From: Hyphomicrobium sp.
GTDB taxonomy: Bacteria > Pseudomonadota > Alphaproteobacteria > Rhizobiales > Hyphomicrobiaceae
DNA length: 64,000 bases
Assembly: GCA_003987725.1 (NCBI GenBank)
Contig: RXJH01000011.1
Location: forward strand, 64,930-128,929
Direction of reading: 5' to 3'
Both the position numbers and the translations under genes were made by a program. Positions 9,101-18,060 of this stretch are shown here, one piece after another. Position 1 is the stretch's first letter. Each line of letters starts with the position of its first letter. Under the pieces are notes generated by a model that did not search any database, was not told the DNA's origin, and worked only from the letters and a program-made list of their open reading frames with translations.

Positions 9101-11617
9101 CTAGTTCGAGGTCAGAGTGCGAAGCTGCTCGTCGGATGGCGAGCGTTTCTGCGCGGTCAGCCTCGCTGAGTCATCGGCCACCGTTCGTGGCGCGTTGCGG
9201 AGGCTCGCGACCGGCGTAGCGCGACGGGCCGGAAGAAAGTCGCGGCGCGGGTTCGATTTCGCGTGAGCGGCCAGATCTTGAAGCAGCACATCGAGAAGGG
9301 GTGCTGCGATCTGTGCCGAGTGGAGATCGCGGGCCCATGGCTTCGAGGGCGTGCCGGTGCCGACGAGCACGACGTAGGAATAGGCCGCGCCGTTTGCGAA
9401 CTGCAGTCCGCCGGACGCCCAGGCATCGACCGTGGCGTTCGGGTCGAGCGATACGGCCGTCCCCGTCTTGGCGAAGTGGAGCCGCAGGTCGCCGCGTCGC
9501 CGCGCGCACCACTGGCTGAGGCTCTTCAGCGTTCCGTAAGACTGGCCGCCGGTCTGATAACAGAGCGGGGCTTCGAGCAGCGAGCGGATCAGCCAGACCG
9601 CGTTCGGCCTGATGAGCGACTTAGGAATGATCGCGGGGCGAGCTTCGGCCATGCGGCCCGCGCCGCCCTGGCCTTTCTGCGTGTAGTCGTAAGCCTCGAT
9701 CAGCGTCGGCGGTTTGATCGGCTTCGTGCCACGTCCGATGAGTGACGCAAGGATCACGCTCGACATGAACTGAACGCGCTGCGGGGCTCCCGCTATTTGT
9801 CCAAGGACGACGGCCGTCGACGGCGGCGTGCCGCCAAGCTCGGCGGCGGGCGGCATCGTAAAGCCGAAGCCGTCGATCAGCCGCTTGACCGGCGTCTGTC
9901 CGAGTTGCGCGCCGCGCGTGATCAGCGGGGCGTTGAGGGAGCAGGCGAAGGCAACGACGGCCTTGCGGTTGCCGGAGCTTCCGCCCTTGGCGCAGGTATC
10001 GAGTCCCTGTGCTGGCGCTTGCGGATCAGCATAGAGGGTGTCGGCGGTATCGCGTCCCTGATTGGCTAGGGCGACGGCCAGGATCATTTTCCCGGTGGAG
10101 GCCACCTGACGGCTTTCGAGCGCGGGATCATAGCGGCCATCGCTTGAGCGGCGGGCGGGGAGCGAGCCGAAGTAGGCTGCCGTTTCGCCCGCCTCGTAGT
10201 AGCGCACGATGTTGCCGTCGCCATCGGCCGCGACGACGATGACATTCGGCAGGGTCTTGTCTGCCGTCACCTTCTTTGGATCGAGCGTGTACGCGGGGTC
10301 GATGCGTGACGTCCATTTCGTATCGAGCGTCGCGAGCGCGCCATCGATCTTTTCGCGGAAGGCCAGGTTTTCGCCGATGTCGAACGTCGTCGTCACGCCG
10401 CGCACGTAATCGCGCCAGCTGTAGCCGTAGCTCTGTTTCATTTCCTCGCGAATGCCGAAGCGGGCGGCCGGAAGCAGCAGATTGGCGCGGATCATGGGAT
10501 TGGCTTCGGCGCGTTTCACGTCGCCGGGTGCGAAGCGCTCGAGGGCGGCTTCGAGTTTCGGTTTGACCTTCGGATCGGGCGGGCCGCCGGCGAGCGCCAT
10601 CAACTCGAAAACGACTTTCTTCTGCTCGGCTTCGTCGGTGATGAGTTTTTCGGCGCACGTGCGTGCGCGGACTTCCGTGATGTAGCGCCAGCGGTCGAGG
10701 CGGACGGCATTCAGCCGGTCGTTGCCTTCGAGCAGAATGATCGGCTTGTTGACGGCGGAGGCGAGCACGAACTGCTCGGCGGTCGAGAGATCCTTCGCTT
10801 CCTTGCCGAAGACGACCTGACTCGTCACCTCGACGCCGTGTAGCGGCTGGCCGCCGGTGCGTTGCGCGAGCCAGATGTGGTTCGCTGCCCACTGCTTCAG
10901 AAGCGTATCGTCGCCGCCGCGGGTCAGCTCGCGATAGATGACCGGCGCGAGCCACCATTCGCCGAGCTTGCGCTGGAGTTTCGTCAGGCCGCTCTCGTCC
11001 AGGCTTGGCGGTGTTTTGTAAATCACGCGGGCGAACTGCATCGGCAGGGTCGAGCCGCCAACGCCGAGGCTCGGCCGGCGGGCGGCAATGGAGCGCGTGA
11101 TCGTCGTTAGCGGAATTTTCAGGACACCGACGAGATCGATGCCGAACGGATTGAGTGGACCGCCGAGGTAGCGATCCTCATGAAATGAGAGGCAGCGCCA
11201 GTACTGTTCCGGGACCTCGCGGACGGGAATGGATTTGTGATCCGGGTTCGCGACGTAATCACCGAGCGCGATGGCGCTGCCCGTGTAGTTCACGTCGCGC
11301 AGGCTATCGAGCCGGGGATCGAACGTGCCGACGAAATTTCCCTTCGGATCATAGATTGCGGTCGCCAGCCACCGCTCGGCGTCGTAGCCGAGCTTGTCGT
11401 GCATCGAAAGGTCGCCAAGATAGCCGCGGATCGGCGCCGCGACGTAGACGAGGAGAACGGCGAAGAGGACGTAGAGCACCGTAGCAGTGAATACGTGGCG
11501 GAGCGGACCGAGCTTCGGATTGAAAGCCACGGTCATCATGAGCCAGCGCACCACAGTGCGCGGAACCCAAAGGCAGAATTCCGCGAGGGCGGTCAGATGC
11601 CGCAGTAAACGTAACAT
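9101..11617 (-). CDS. Bifunctional class A penicillin-binding protein
   Basis: Membrane-anchored peptidoglycan synthase with glycosyltransferase (GT51) and transpeptidase domains, 838 aa. A single N-terminal TM segment lies at about 43-62. The GT51 domain spans about 110-300: catalytic Glu147 in FHEDRY, the GGSTLPMQFAR block at 188-198 and LSTAEQFVLASA at 277-288. The transpeptidase motifs are all present: SxxK as STGK at 507-510, SxN as SLN at 560-562 and KTG at 717-719. The GT51 motifs are divergent (GGSTLPMQ in place of the usual GGSTITQQ), and there is no obvious PBP1C-type C-terminal domain. Class A PBPs often pair with alpha-2-macroglobulin genes so that wall repair accompanies protease trapping. 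Here the two are on the same strand, separated by two genes. The ATG at 11617 has no strong Shine-Dalgarno sequence. Confidence 0.92.
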   Translation of the reverse strand: MLRLLRHLTALAEFCLWVPRTVVRWLMMTVAFNPKLGPLRHVFTATVLYVLFAVLLVYVAAPIRGYLGDLSMHDKLGYDAERWLATAIYDPKGNFVGTFDPRLDSLRDVNYTGSAIALGDYVANPDHKSIPVREVPEQYWRCLSFHEDRYLGGPLNPFGIDLVGVLKIPLTTITRSIAARRPSLGVGGSTLPMQFARVIYKTPPSLDESGLTKLQRKLGEWWLAPVIYRELTRGGDDTLLKQWAANHIWLAQRTGGQPLHGVEVTSQVVFGKEAKDLSTAEQFVLASAVNKPIILLEGNDRLNAVRLDRWRYITEVRARTCAEKLITDEAEQKKVVFELMALAGGPPDPKVKPKLEAALERFAPGDVKRAEANPMIRANLLLPAARFGIREEMKQSYGYSWRDYVRGVTTTFDIGENLAFREKIDGALATLDTKWTSRIDPAYTLDPKKVTADKTLPNVIVVAADGDGNIVRYYEAGETAAYFGSLPARRSSDGRYDPALESRQVASTGKMILAVALANQGRDTADTLYADPQAPAQGLDTCAKGGSSGNRKAVVAFACSLNAPLITRGAQLGQTPVKRLIDGFGFTMPPAAELGGTPPSTAVVLGQIAGAPQRVQFMSSVILASLIGRGTKPIKPPTLIEAYDYTQKGQGGAGRMAEARPAIIPKSLIRPNAVWLIRSLLEAPLCYQTGGQSYGTLKSLSQWCARRRGDLRLHFAKTGTAVSLDPNATVDAWASGGLQFANGAAYSYVVLVGTGTPSKPWARDLHSAQIAAPLLDVLLQDLAAHAKSNPRRDFLPARRATPVASLRNAPRTVADDSARLTAQKRSPSDEQLRTLTSN

Positions 11618-11827
11618 CGCTGTCGCATAGCCGCGCTAATGCCAGCGCCGGGATGGGCGGCGGCCTCAAGCGTCAGACGGTAGTCGAGCTTTGCGGCGTC
11701 AACTCAGCGAAGGCTGGGCGGCTTCCGTTCCGAGATGAGGCAAATATACGGCGCGCGTTGGCAGCGATGCCGCCGACGCTGAAGCAGCTTGGGTCTTTCA
11801 GCGGAAAGCAGGAAAGGCGCCAGAAGC

Positions 11828-11920
11828 TCAGAAGTTATTCATCAGAATAAAAAGGCCGACGCCGACTGCAGGCCCAATGAGCGTTGCAACGACCATCATG
11901 ACGAATGGTTTCGCCATCAT
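11828..11920 (-). CDS. 30-aa membrane micropeptide
   Basis: A very short open frame encodes 30 residues, starting MMAKPFVMMV and ending ILMNNF. It has one continuous hydrophobic helix with Gly/Pro at its centre and a short polar tail. The start is preceded by GGGGTAAG, seven bases upstream, a good ribosome-binding site. The codons use G/C third positions as in neighbouring genes. It lies 211 bases upstream of the PBP start on the same strand, so it may be co-transcribed with the cell-wall block. I do not recognise the sequence. Single-helix proteins of this size usually bind and modulate a larger membrane protein; that role is only inferred here. Confidence 0.5.
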   Translation of the reverse strand: MMAKPFVMMVVATLIGPAVGVGLFILMNNF

Positions 11921-12342
11921 AACACTTACCCCGCACTGAACTCGTCAGTTCGCTCCACTATTACGCGCGGCCCTAAGACGATGTTTCGACCGGTTTTGCC
12001 CCCTCGGTCTCACACCTTATTCCGCTAAATGGAGCCGCCCCCAGTTCAGCGCTGCCGGTCAGAACCCCTCAAGCCCGGCAAACTCCGAGAATACAGCGTT
12101 GCAAAAAAACTTGACAGGGGTTGCAAGGCGTTTGCGCGCTTGGGCGTAGAAACGGGATCACACTAAATTCCCCGGCGCAAGAGAAGAATTAACGGCTTTC
12201 GACGCGCCATAGAAAAATCATATAAATCATGCATTTTCAGTATGTTATGCGTTCAAAATCACGCATCTGTTGCGTCCAGCGCTGCAACTGCTGGCGTCGC
12301 ACCATCACGGAATATGTCGTGGTTTGAAATCAGAATTGAAGT
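11921..12342. other. Intergenic region, relatively AT-rich
   Basis: About 420 bases without a supported gene between the ATPase operon's 3' end and the micropeptide. It contains an isolated TTGACA-like hexamer near 12110 on the plus strand, but no -10 partner at proper spacing, and several A/T runs near 12210-12240. No terminator hairpin with a T-tract was found. Confidence 0.45.
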
Positions 12343-15300
12343 TTAGCGAAGGTCGAAAAGGCGAAGCTGCCTCTCGTCAGTGCCTCTTGTTTCAGCAGCC
12401 AATTGCTCGATCCGGTCGAACGGAACCTGCTCGGCGGCGATCAATGAACGCTGCGCCTTCATGGGCCGTACGAGGCCTTCCTGCACGAGGTGGAATTCGC
12501 CGACCGTTTGGCCCGGCAGTGCGGTCGCCGGATCGAGACCGGACTCCGACTGGAAAGCGGCCTTCAGCTTTCTGAGGGCCGTGTCTTCGCGGACGCGGCC
12601 GATGAACCAGCTCGTGATCTGGTCGCGGCTCTTGTAATCGAGGTCGCCCGGCGACTGGGTGGCGAGCATCATACCGAGACCGGCTGAGCGGGCGCGCTTC
12701 AACAAGCTCTGCAGCGGCTCGGCGGTCGCGGGCTTCGAGTTCGCCGGAATGTAGAGGTCGGCTTCGTCGAACATGACGACGGCTTGCAGCTCGTCGTTCG
12801 GGTTACGCTGACAGAAGCGGAGCGCTTCCGACAGGAACTGCGAGACCCAGAACAAGATGTTCTCGTTGTCGCCGAGGAAGCCCGTGTAGATGACGGACAG
12901 GCGTGTGCGGTTCGGCCTCTGGTACTTGCCAAGGCCAAGCAGGCTGTCCATGCGCAGGCTTTCGCCGCCACCTTCGAACAGCGCGGCGTTGCGGAGGCGG
13001 AGCGAGTCGAGCTGGGCGACGAGATCGCGGCGCAGCTTGCCGGACGGGTCCATGCGCTGCGTCTGGTCGGTGAGTTCGGGATGCTCGTCTTCGAGAAGGT
13101 GGATCAGGTCGGCGAGCGTCACTTCGTTCGTTGAGAGCGAGCCCAGGATGCGCAGCGCGACAGCCAGAACACCCGACTGCTTCTGATGCGTCGCCGAGTT
13201 CTTCAGGTGAAGCATTTCGCCGAGCGCGGCAGCCGAAAGGTTCGCCAGCAACTGCTGCTCGTGATCGGGCAATTCATTGATGCCGTTCGGCAGGAGCGTG
13301 ATCGAGATCGGCCGGCCCGAGGCGCGGCCCGGCGTATAGACGGCGACGTCGATCGCGTCGGCGAGCTTTTCGCGTTCGGCGCGACGTTCAGCCGACTCGT
13401 TGTCGTCCGACCGCCAGACGTCCGGGTTGGCGTAGCTCGCGAGATCGCCTTTGCGATCGATCAGGACGGCCGGAATGCCGCGCAAAAGAAGCTGCTCGAT
13501 GAGAGACAGCGCCAGCGTCGTCTTACCGGAGCCCGAGCCGCCGAGGAATGCCGCGTGCCGCTTCAGCACGCTCTTGTTCATTGTCACGGCGCGGCCGCGA
13601 TTGTTCTTTTCGCCGCCCGCCAGAATGCTGGCGCCGTAGCTGCCGTTCTCGTCGAGGATGACGGACATCGGCAGATCGTCGTCGTTCGCCGCCAGGCCGT
13701 TGTCGCCTTCGCCCTGTTCGTTGGCGCGCGCCTGTTCGGCCGAGACGGCGTCGAATCCGTCCAGCGTCGATTGCGGGTCGTCCATGTTCTTGGCGACGAG
13801 GCGCGGCACCGGACGTCCGAGCAGATCGAGACGCAACAGGTGAATGATCGAGATGAGGCTCGACAGCGGCTTGGTGCCTTCGAGCCATTGCGTCATGCCA
13901 GCATCGTTGCGGTGATGGGCGGTGAACTCGCGCACCGTCATCATGCGTTCCCACTCGGGAATCGGCACGAGCAGCTGGCGTCCGCCGCCGTCGCGGAATT
14001 TGCGGAAAGCTTGCGCCGTCTGGTTCTTCTTGTTCGGCGGGAAGTCGCTGGCGCGCAGCATGAAGCAGGGTTTGCCCTGCATTGCCGTCAGCACCTTGTC
14101 GAGCTGGCGCTTCAGGCCGCCACCCTGCGTCGGCCGATTGCAGAGGAACACGCGCACGTCGTTGGCGAAGCCGGTGCGGTGGCGGACGGTCAAGTCGAAC
14201 GCCGGCAGGTCGTCGCCAAGCTCCAGACGCTTGACGGTGACTTCGATCGAGCGACCCCATTCGTCGCGCGCGAGTAGAAGGGCGGCCGATAGAACGTCGA
14301 CCAGCTCCTGATCGTCGGCGGGCATTTCAGCTTCGCTTTCATTGGCGAAGCGTTCCCACATCTCGCGGAACTGCACGGCGGACAGTGTCGAGGGCGCTTC
14401 GTCGTCCTGGCCGCCGAAGCCGACGACTTGACCGAGCGCCTGGGCAAGCGTGCTGATGAACGACGGTCTTTCGGGCTCGGGCTCACGCTCGTCGCCTTCC
14501 GTCGAAGTCGCTTCGCGCAGGCGCGACTGCGCGTGCTCCAAGAGGCGGCGCGTCGAGAGGCCGCCGAATTCTTCGAAGAACTGCGGGCCGAAAAATTGCG
14601 AGGCGTCCGGGAAGCTCATGCCGCCGCCGCTCATCTCCGACTGGTGGGCGAGCCGCTTCGAGATGATGAGGCGCGCTTCTTCGGGCGTCCGGCTTTCGCG
14701 GAGCAGAACCGGACCGGATTTCTCGATGCGATCGATATAGGACTGCGCGACGAGGCCGCGTACCTGGCCGTAAAAGTCTTCGAGGCACGAGATGATGATG
14801 ATGGCGTTCGTCAGCCGGTTGGCGATCTGGATGAGATCGCGAACGGCGCGCTGGAAGCGGTCCTCGGCATTATCGAAGAAGCGCAGGTCTTCGACCTGGT
14901 CGATGCAGAATACGAGCGCGGCGCGATCGACGGTCCAGATGAGCGCACCGAGCGCGGCGATGATTTCGAAGGCGCGGTCTTCGCCGTCGTTCGGATCGAG
15001 CGCGCTGACGGCTTCATGCGCGATCGCCGTCAACTGGCGGCCGTTGAGATACTGCCTGACGCGCTGATCGATGCGCGGATCGTGGCGCTGCAGATAAAGG
15101 AGCGCGCGCACGATGTTGATGTCGAGCTCGCGCGTCTGGAACTTGTCGCAGGCGACGATCTGGTCGGCGAGGCGAAGGATGAGCTGCGCGAGCTGCTTGT
15201 CATCGAGCGTCGCGTCGCGAAGCTTTTCGAGATCCGCTGACGAGATGACCTCGGAGTCGAGCACCATGCGGTTCGTCAGCCGCGACAGGGCGGACTCGCC

Positions 15301-15729
15301 GAAGCGATCGGGATCGTATGGTTTTTCGAGCGAGTGGACGAGACGGCGGAGATAGAAATCGGCGTAATTCTGCACGTCCGGCGTCATTTGCGCGTAGCCG
15401 AAGTAGCTCTGGCCGGTGCGATGAGAGTCGGTGCGCAAAGCCCGCAAAAGATGGGTTTTTCCGGCGCCGGACTGGCCGTGGAACAGCAGGATGCGATCCT
15501 GCATGTGGTAACCGCGGCCGGATGTGACGCTCGTCAGAAGCTCGTTGAATTTTTGGCGCGCCTTGGCATGGATCTCAGGCACGTCGACGGGGTCGGCGCG
15601 CCAGAGATCGTCTTCCCAGGTAATGGAATGCTCGAACGCTTCGCTCAGCTTGTCAGGCGCGAGCGAGGGAGCAAACGTCGGCTTGAGGGAAGCGCCTTCA
15701 ACACCCATTGCGTACCGGAATGCCTTCAA
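12343..15729 (-). CDS. Dual-ATPase protein: AAA/STAND-like plus HerA/FtsK-like
   Basis: 1128-aa protein with two complete P-loop NTPase modules. The N-terminal module has Walker A GQSGAGKT at 85-92 and Walker B ALVFCIDQVED at 271-281, as in AAA/STAND-type ATPases. A middle region (about 450-645) is not recognised; it has alternating beta strands with an Arg/Lys-rich stretch. The C-terminal module resembles HerA/FtsK (DUF87-like) DNA translocases: Walker A GGSGSGKTT at 730-738, then VLIDRKGD, Walker B VVMFDEAD at 984-991 and a sensor-like ATQSPGDLD. No nuclease motif is evident. The start ATG overlaps the stop of the 385-aa gene by four bases, so translation is coupled. The architecture suggests a DNA-loading or translocating machine whose first ATPase may sense or regulate. 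Defence, replication-fork or plasmid-type roles are all possible; function unknown. Confidence 0.85.
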   Translation of the reverse strand: MKAFRYAMGVEGASLKPTFAPSLAPDKLSEAFEHSITWEDDLWRADPVDVPEIHAKARQKFNELLTSVTSGRGYHMQDRILLFHGQSGAGKTHLLRALRTDSHRTGQSYFGYAQMTPDVQNYADFYLRRLVHSLEKPYDPDRFGESALSRLTNRMVLDSEVISSADLEKLRDATLDDKQLAQLILRLADQIVACDKFQTRELDINIVRALLYLQRHDPRIDQRVRQYLNGRQLTAIAHEAVSALDPNDGEDRAFEIIAALGALIWTVDRAALVFCIDQVEDLRFFDNAEDRFQRAVRDLIQIANRLTNAIIIISCLEDFYGQVRGLVAQSYIDRIEKSGPVLLRESRTPEEARLIISKRLAHQSEMSGGGMSFPDASQFFGPQFFEEFGGLSTRRLLEHAQSRLREATSTEGDEREPEPERPSFISTLAQALGQVVGFGGQDDEAPSTLSAVQFREMWERFANESEAEMPADDQELVDVLSAALLLARDEWGRSIEVTVKRLELGDDLPAFDLTVRHRTGFANDVRVFLCNRPTQGGGLKRQLDKVLTAMQGKPCFMLRASDFPPNKKNQTAQAFRKFRDGGGRQLLVPIPEWERMMTVREFTAHHRNDAGMTQWLEGTKPLSSLISIIHLLRLDLLGRPVPRLVAKNMDDPQSTLDGFDAVSAEQARANEQGEGDNGLAANDDDLPMSVILDENGSYGASILAGGEKNNRGRAVTMNKSVLKRHAAFLGGSGSGKTTLALSLIEQLLLRGIPAVLIDRKGDLASYANPDVWRSDDNESAERRAEREKLADAIDVAVYTPGRASGRPISITLLPNGINELPDHEQQLLANLSAAALGEMLHLKNSATHQKQSGVLAVALRILGSLSTNEVTLADLIHLLEDEHPELTDQTQRMDPSGKLRRDLVAQLDSLRLRNAALFEGGGESLRMDSLLGLGKYQRPNRTRLSVIYTGFLGDNENILFWVSQFLSEALRFCQRNPNDELQAVVMFDEADLYIPANSKPATAEPLQSLLKRARSAGLGMMLATQSPGDLDYKSRDQITSWFIGRVREDTALRKLKAAFQSESGLDPATALPGQTVGEFHLVQEGLVRPMKAQRSLIAAEQVPFDRIEQLAAETRGTDERQLRLFDLR

Positions 15730-16883
15730 TCTTGAACGCGCACAAAGTGCCAGACAGTGTTTTTGTAGAGGATCTTCGAGTCCTCGAGCGATTTGAGATC
15801 GCGACCGTCTTTGAGATCAGCGGTCGCGAGTTCGAGCTGACCTGAACGGTGGGCTTCCGCGAGCATTCCCTTGAACGCAATCTCGGATAGACCCCAGTCG
15901 GGACGCGCGTTGCGAATCGCCTTCCATACCAAAGAGATAAACGCCTTCCGGTTGCCTGGCCAGCCCTCCGCGACCGGTCGTGCCGCATCGACAACAGCGC
16001 GACAGAATTCTGGCATGTCGGGAGGGGATACAACTTCGAACAGCGATGGCTGGCCGGATGCGAGCGGCGAGCGGTCGTTCGCGGGGTTCGGCGCCGTCGC
16101 GCGGATCGGCCGCCGCTGCGGCTCGACACGCGGACGCGGGGGCGAGGGGGCAGTGCTCTCGGTCTTGGGCACCATGAGCGCCCGGAGGAGTGCGAGTTCG
16201 AGCGCGGCGAGAGACGTTTCGCGGCTACCGGCGATTTCGCACGCCAGGCCGATAATGAGCTTGCCGTCGCTGGCGATCTCGCGCGGCTGCTTGAAGAGCT
16301 GACCGGCGAGAAGCCTGCCGGGTTTCGCCGGCAGACCCGCGCCCTTGCCGAGGCCGGTCTTTATCTTATTGCCGAAGGCGCGTTCGAGGGCGACGATTGC
16401 GAGTTCGGCTCGGAGATCGGCGGGCGAGAGGACGCGCGAGGTCGATTTTCCAAAATGATGCTGCAACACGAGTGCGGCGAGACCTTCGGCGCGCTGGATG
16501 GCTTTCCTGACTGCGGGGCCGTCATTGGTACCGACCGCAGTGAGGACGAGCGCCGTTTTCACGTCGGCCCAGGTCTCGGGGAAGGAGCGCGCCGTAGGCA
16601 GCAGGTCTGCCGCCGCCTTCAGACCTTTGGGACTGGCCGTCAGGCGCCCTTTCGACTCGGAGATCGCATGCGAGCCGGCAAGCGTGCTCAGCGCCAGCTC
16701 GGCGGCGCGGCGGAACTCGGTGCCAGAAATCCGCGGGGTCAGCAACGGCGCAACGTCGCGCTGCAGGTCGGCGCGCGTGGCACCGCCCGTCGCGATGCGC
16801 AACAGCAAAAGATCGCGGACGCCCAGATGGCTCGAAGGCCCGGCTGCGGCTGTCCGTTCTGATTGTTCGATGGCTGCACTCAT
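15726..16883 (-). CDS. Winged-helix-like partner of the dual ATPase
   Basis: 385-aa protein, first gene of a two-gene operon whose stop overlaps the ATPase start (ATGA). The N-terminal about 80 residues (LGVRDLLLLRIATGG, then a second helix pair and ISESKGRLTASPKGLKAA) look like a winged helix-turn-helix. The centre is helical. A Pro/Arg-rich linker lies at about 240-285, and the C-terminal about 100 residues form a second compact domain with a Trp-rich helix (LVWKAIRNARPDWGL) and a terminal beta hairpin. There is no catalytic signature. It probably acts as a DNA- or protein-binding adaptor for the ATPase (inference from the coupling). I do not recognise the family by name. Confidence 0.78.
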   Translation of the reverse strand: MSAAIEQSERTAAAGPSSHLGVRDLLLLRIATGGATRADLQRDVAPLLTPRISGTEFRRAAELALSTLAGSHAISESKGRLTASPKGLKAAADLLPTARSFPETWADVKTALVLTAVGTNDGPAVRKAIQRAEGLAALVLQHHFGKSTSRVLSPADLRAELAIVALERAFGNKIKTGLGKGAGLPAKPGRLLAGQLFKQPREIASDGKLIIGLACEIAGSRETSLAALELALLRALMVPKTESTAPSPPRPRVEPQRRPIRATAPNPANDRSPLASGQPSLFEVVSPPDMPEFCRAVVDAARPVAEGWPGNRKAFISLVWKAIRNARPDWGLSEIAFKGMLAEAHRSGQLELATADLKDGRDLKSLEDSKILYKNTVWHFVRVQD

Positions 16884-17244
16884 CGAATTGGTCTCCCCGC
16901 GCGAATCAGAAGCGCTGTCTCGACAACTTCGATGATTGATCCTTCACTTCCAAGGGCCGCCCGCATTTGACCCACAACGCGTCTATGTCTCGAAATGCTC
17001 GACTTCGGCCGCGCCGCCGGGCTTTCGCCGCGCGACGGTCAAAATCGCGACACCTTATTCAGGCGATTATCGAGCTTGGGGCAGGGGTTCGAGTTCAGGG
17101 ATCCGGCGTAATGAGTGGCTCTGATCGTTCGCAGTGGCGGGGCGAGGTCGCGCGCGAATCGCAACTCGTTAGCGTTAACGACCAGTTAACGGATTTCCGG
17201 CAATGCTGAGGACAGCCGCACGTCCCGTGCCGGGGGTAGCAAAA
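16884..17244. other. Divergent promoter region
   Basis: About 360 bases between the divergent dual-ATPase operon and the CAP-domain lipoprotein. It must hold both promoters. I see a GTTAAC-containing imperfect repeat near 17170-17195, close to the lipoprotein start, but no named operator. Confidence 0.4.
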
Positions 17245-17922
17245 ATGTATCGCGTAGCGCTCACTGCCGGACTTGCGACCGCGCTAGCCGGTTGCAGTCT
17301 CGGTTCGTCATCCATCTCGTCGGGATTTACAGATCCCAACACCACCTCGTCGCTGGCCTCGCCTGCGCCGTCGGCTTCGTTTTCGCCTTCGGTTCCAAGC
17401 GTCGGTCTCGGCGGCGAGCCTTCAACGCCGCGCAGCAACGTGAAAGTCGCGGCGCTCGACAAGGCGCCCTCGGGCACGTTCGAGAAGGCCGCGCCCGGCG
17501 TTCTTTCCGATCGCGACTATTCGCGCACGTCTCTCAATGCGGAAATGGCGCGCGACCTCATCAATGCCTATCGAAAGAAGCACGGCCTCAAGCCGTTGAA
17601 GCTCAATCCGGAGCTGACGGAAGCCGCCAAGTCGCATTCACGCGATCTCGCGAAGTGGGACCGTATTTCCCATTATGGTTCGGACGGCTCCAATCCCTGG
17701 GATCGCGTCAAGCGCGCCGGCTATCGCGCGCGTCTCACGGCCGAGAACGTCGGCACGGGGCAAGTCAATTTCAATGAAGTGCTGAAGGGCTGGGAAGAGA
17801 GCCCCGGTCACAACAAGAATCTCCTCACGCCGGACGCCGAGCACATGGGCATCGCGCTCGTTCAAGATCCCAAGACGGAATTCAAATCCTTCTGGACACT
17901 CGTCATCGGCTCGCCGATGTGA
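17245..17922 (+). CDS. CAP-domain lipoprotein
   Basis: Secreted SCP/CAP-superfamily protein. The ATG at 17245 is chosen over an in-frame ATG 42 bases upstream because it puts a lipoprotein signal at the very N-terminus: MYRVALTAGLATALAGC, with lipobox LAGC and acylated Cys17. A Ser/Pro-rich low-complexity linker follows to about residue 90, then the CAP domain to the C-terminus, with the recognisable HSRDLAKWDRISHYGSDG, AENVGTG and GWEESPGHNKNLL blocks. The His and Glu of these blocks are the usual CAP cavity residues. The substrate is unknown in most bacterial members. A strong terminator follows at 17955. Confidence 0.88.
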   Translation: MYRVALTAGLATALAGCSLGSSSISSGFTDPNTTSSLASPAPSASFSPSVPSVGLGGEPSTPRSNVKVAALDKAPSGTFEKAAPGVLSDRDYSRTSLNAEMARDLINAYRKKHGLKPLKLNPELTEAAKSHSRDLAKWDRISHYGSDGSNPWDRVKRAGYRARLTAENVGTGQVNFNEVLKGWEESPGHNKNLLTPDAEHMGIALVQDPKTEFKSFWTLVIGSPM

Positions 17923-17954
17923 AGATTGCGCAGGTCCCAAAGAAAGAATGTTGC

Positions 17955-17989
17955 AAATGGCTCCGCTCAAACGGAGCCATTTTTGTTTT
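17955..17989 (+). terminator. Rho-independent terminator
   Basis: Perfect 11-bp stem (AAATGGCTCCG / CGGAGCCATTT) with a CTCAAA loop, followed by TTGTTTT. It lies 33 bases after the CAP gene stop. The A-rich left flank lets it also work for the convergent minus-strand gene at 18061. Confidence 0.88.
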
Positions 17990-17990
17990 A

Positions 17991-18014
17991 CCCCTCCCCG
18001 TCGAAGGGGAGGGG
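17991..18014. repeat. Palindromic element (CCCCTCCCC/GGGGAGGGG)
   Basis: Perfect 9-bp inverted repeat with loop GTCGAA, immediately next to the terminator. It is of the CCCTCCCC...GGGGAGGG type that is dispersed in alphaproteobacterial intergenic regions. Confidence 0.6.
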
Positions 18015-18060
18015 AATCCGAGGGTGTCACAACTTCGGCAGATCGTTCAATTCTCGCCCT

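Noticed and set aside
12105-12150. Sigma-70 promoter from TTGACA near 12110
   Set aside because: No -10 hexamer at 16-18 bases spacing, and no plus-strand gene follows.
12343-16883. Naming the two-gene ATPase operon as a known anti-phage system
   Set aside because: HerA-like ATPases occur in several defence systems, but no partner nuclease, SIR2 or DUF4297 domain is present, and the N-terminal AAA module does not match those I know. Left as unknown.
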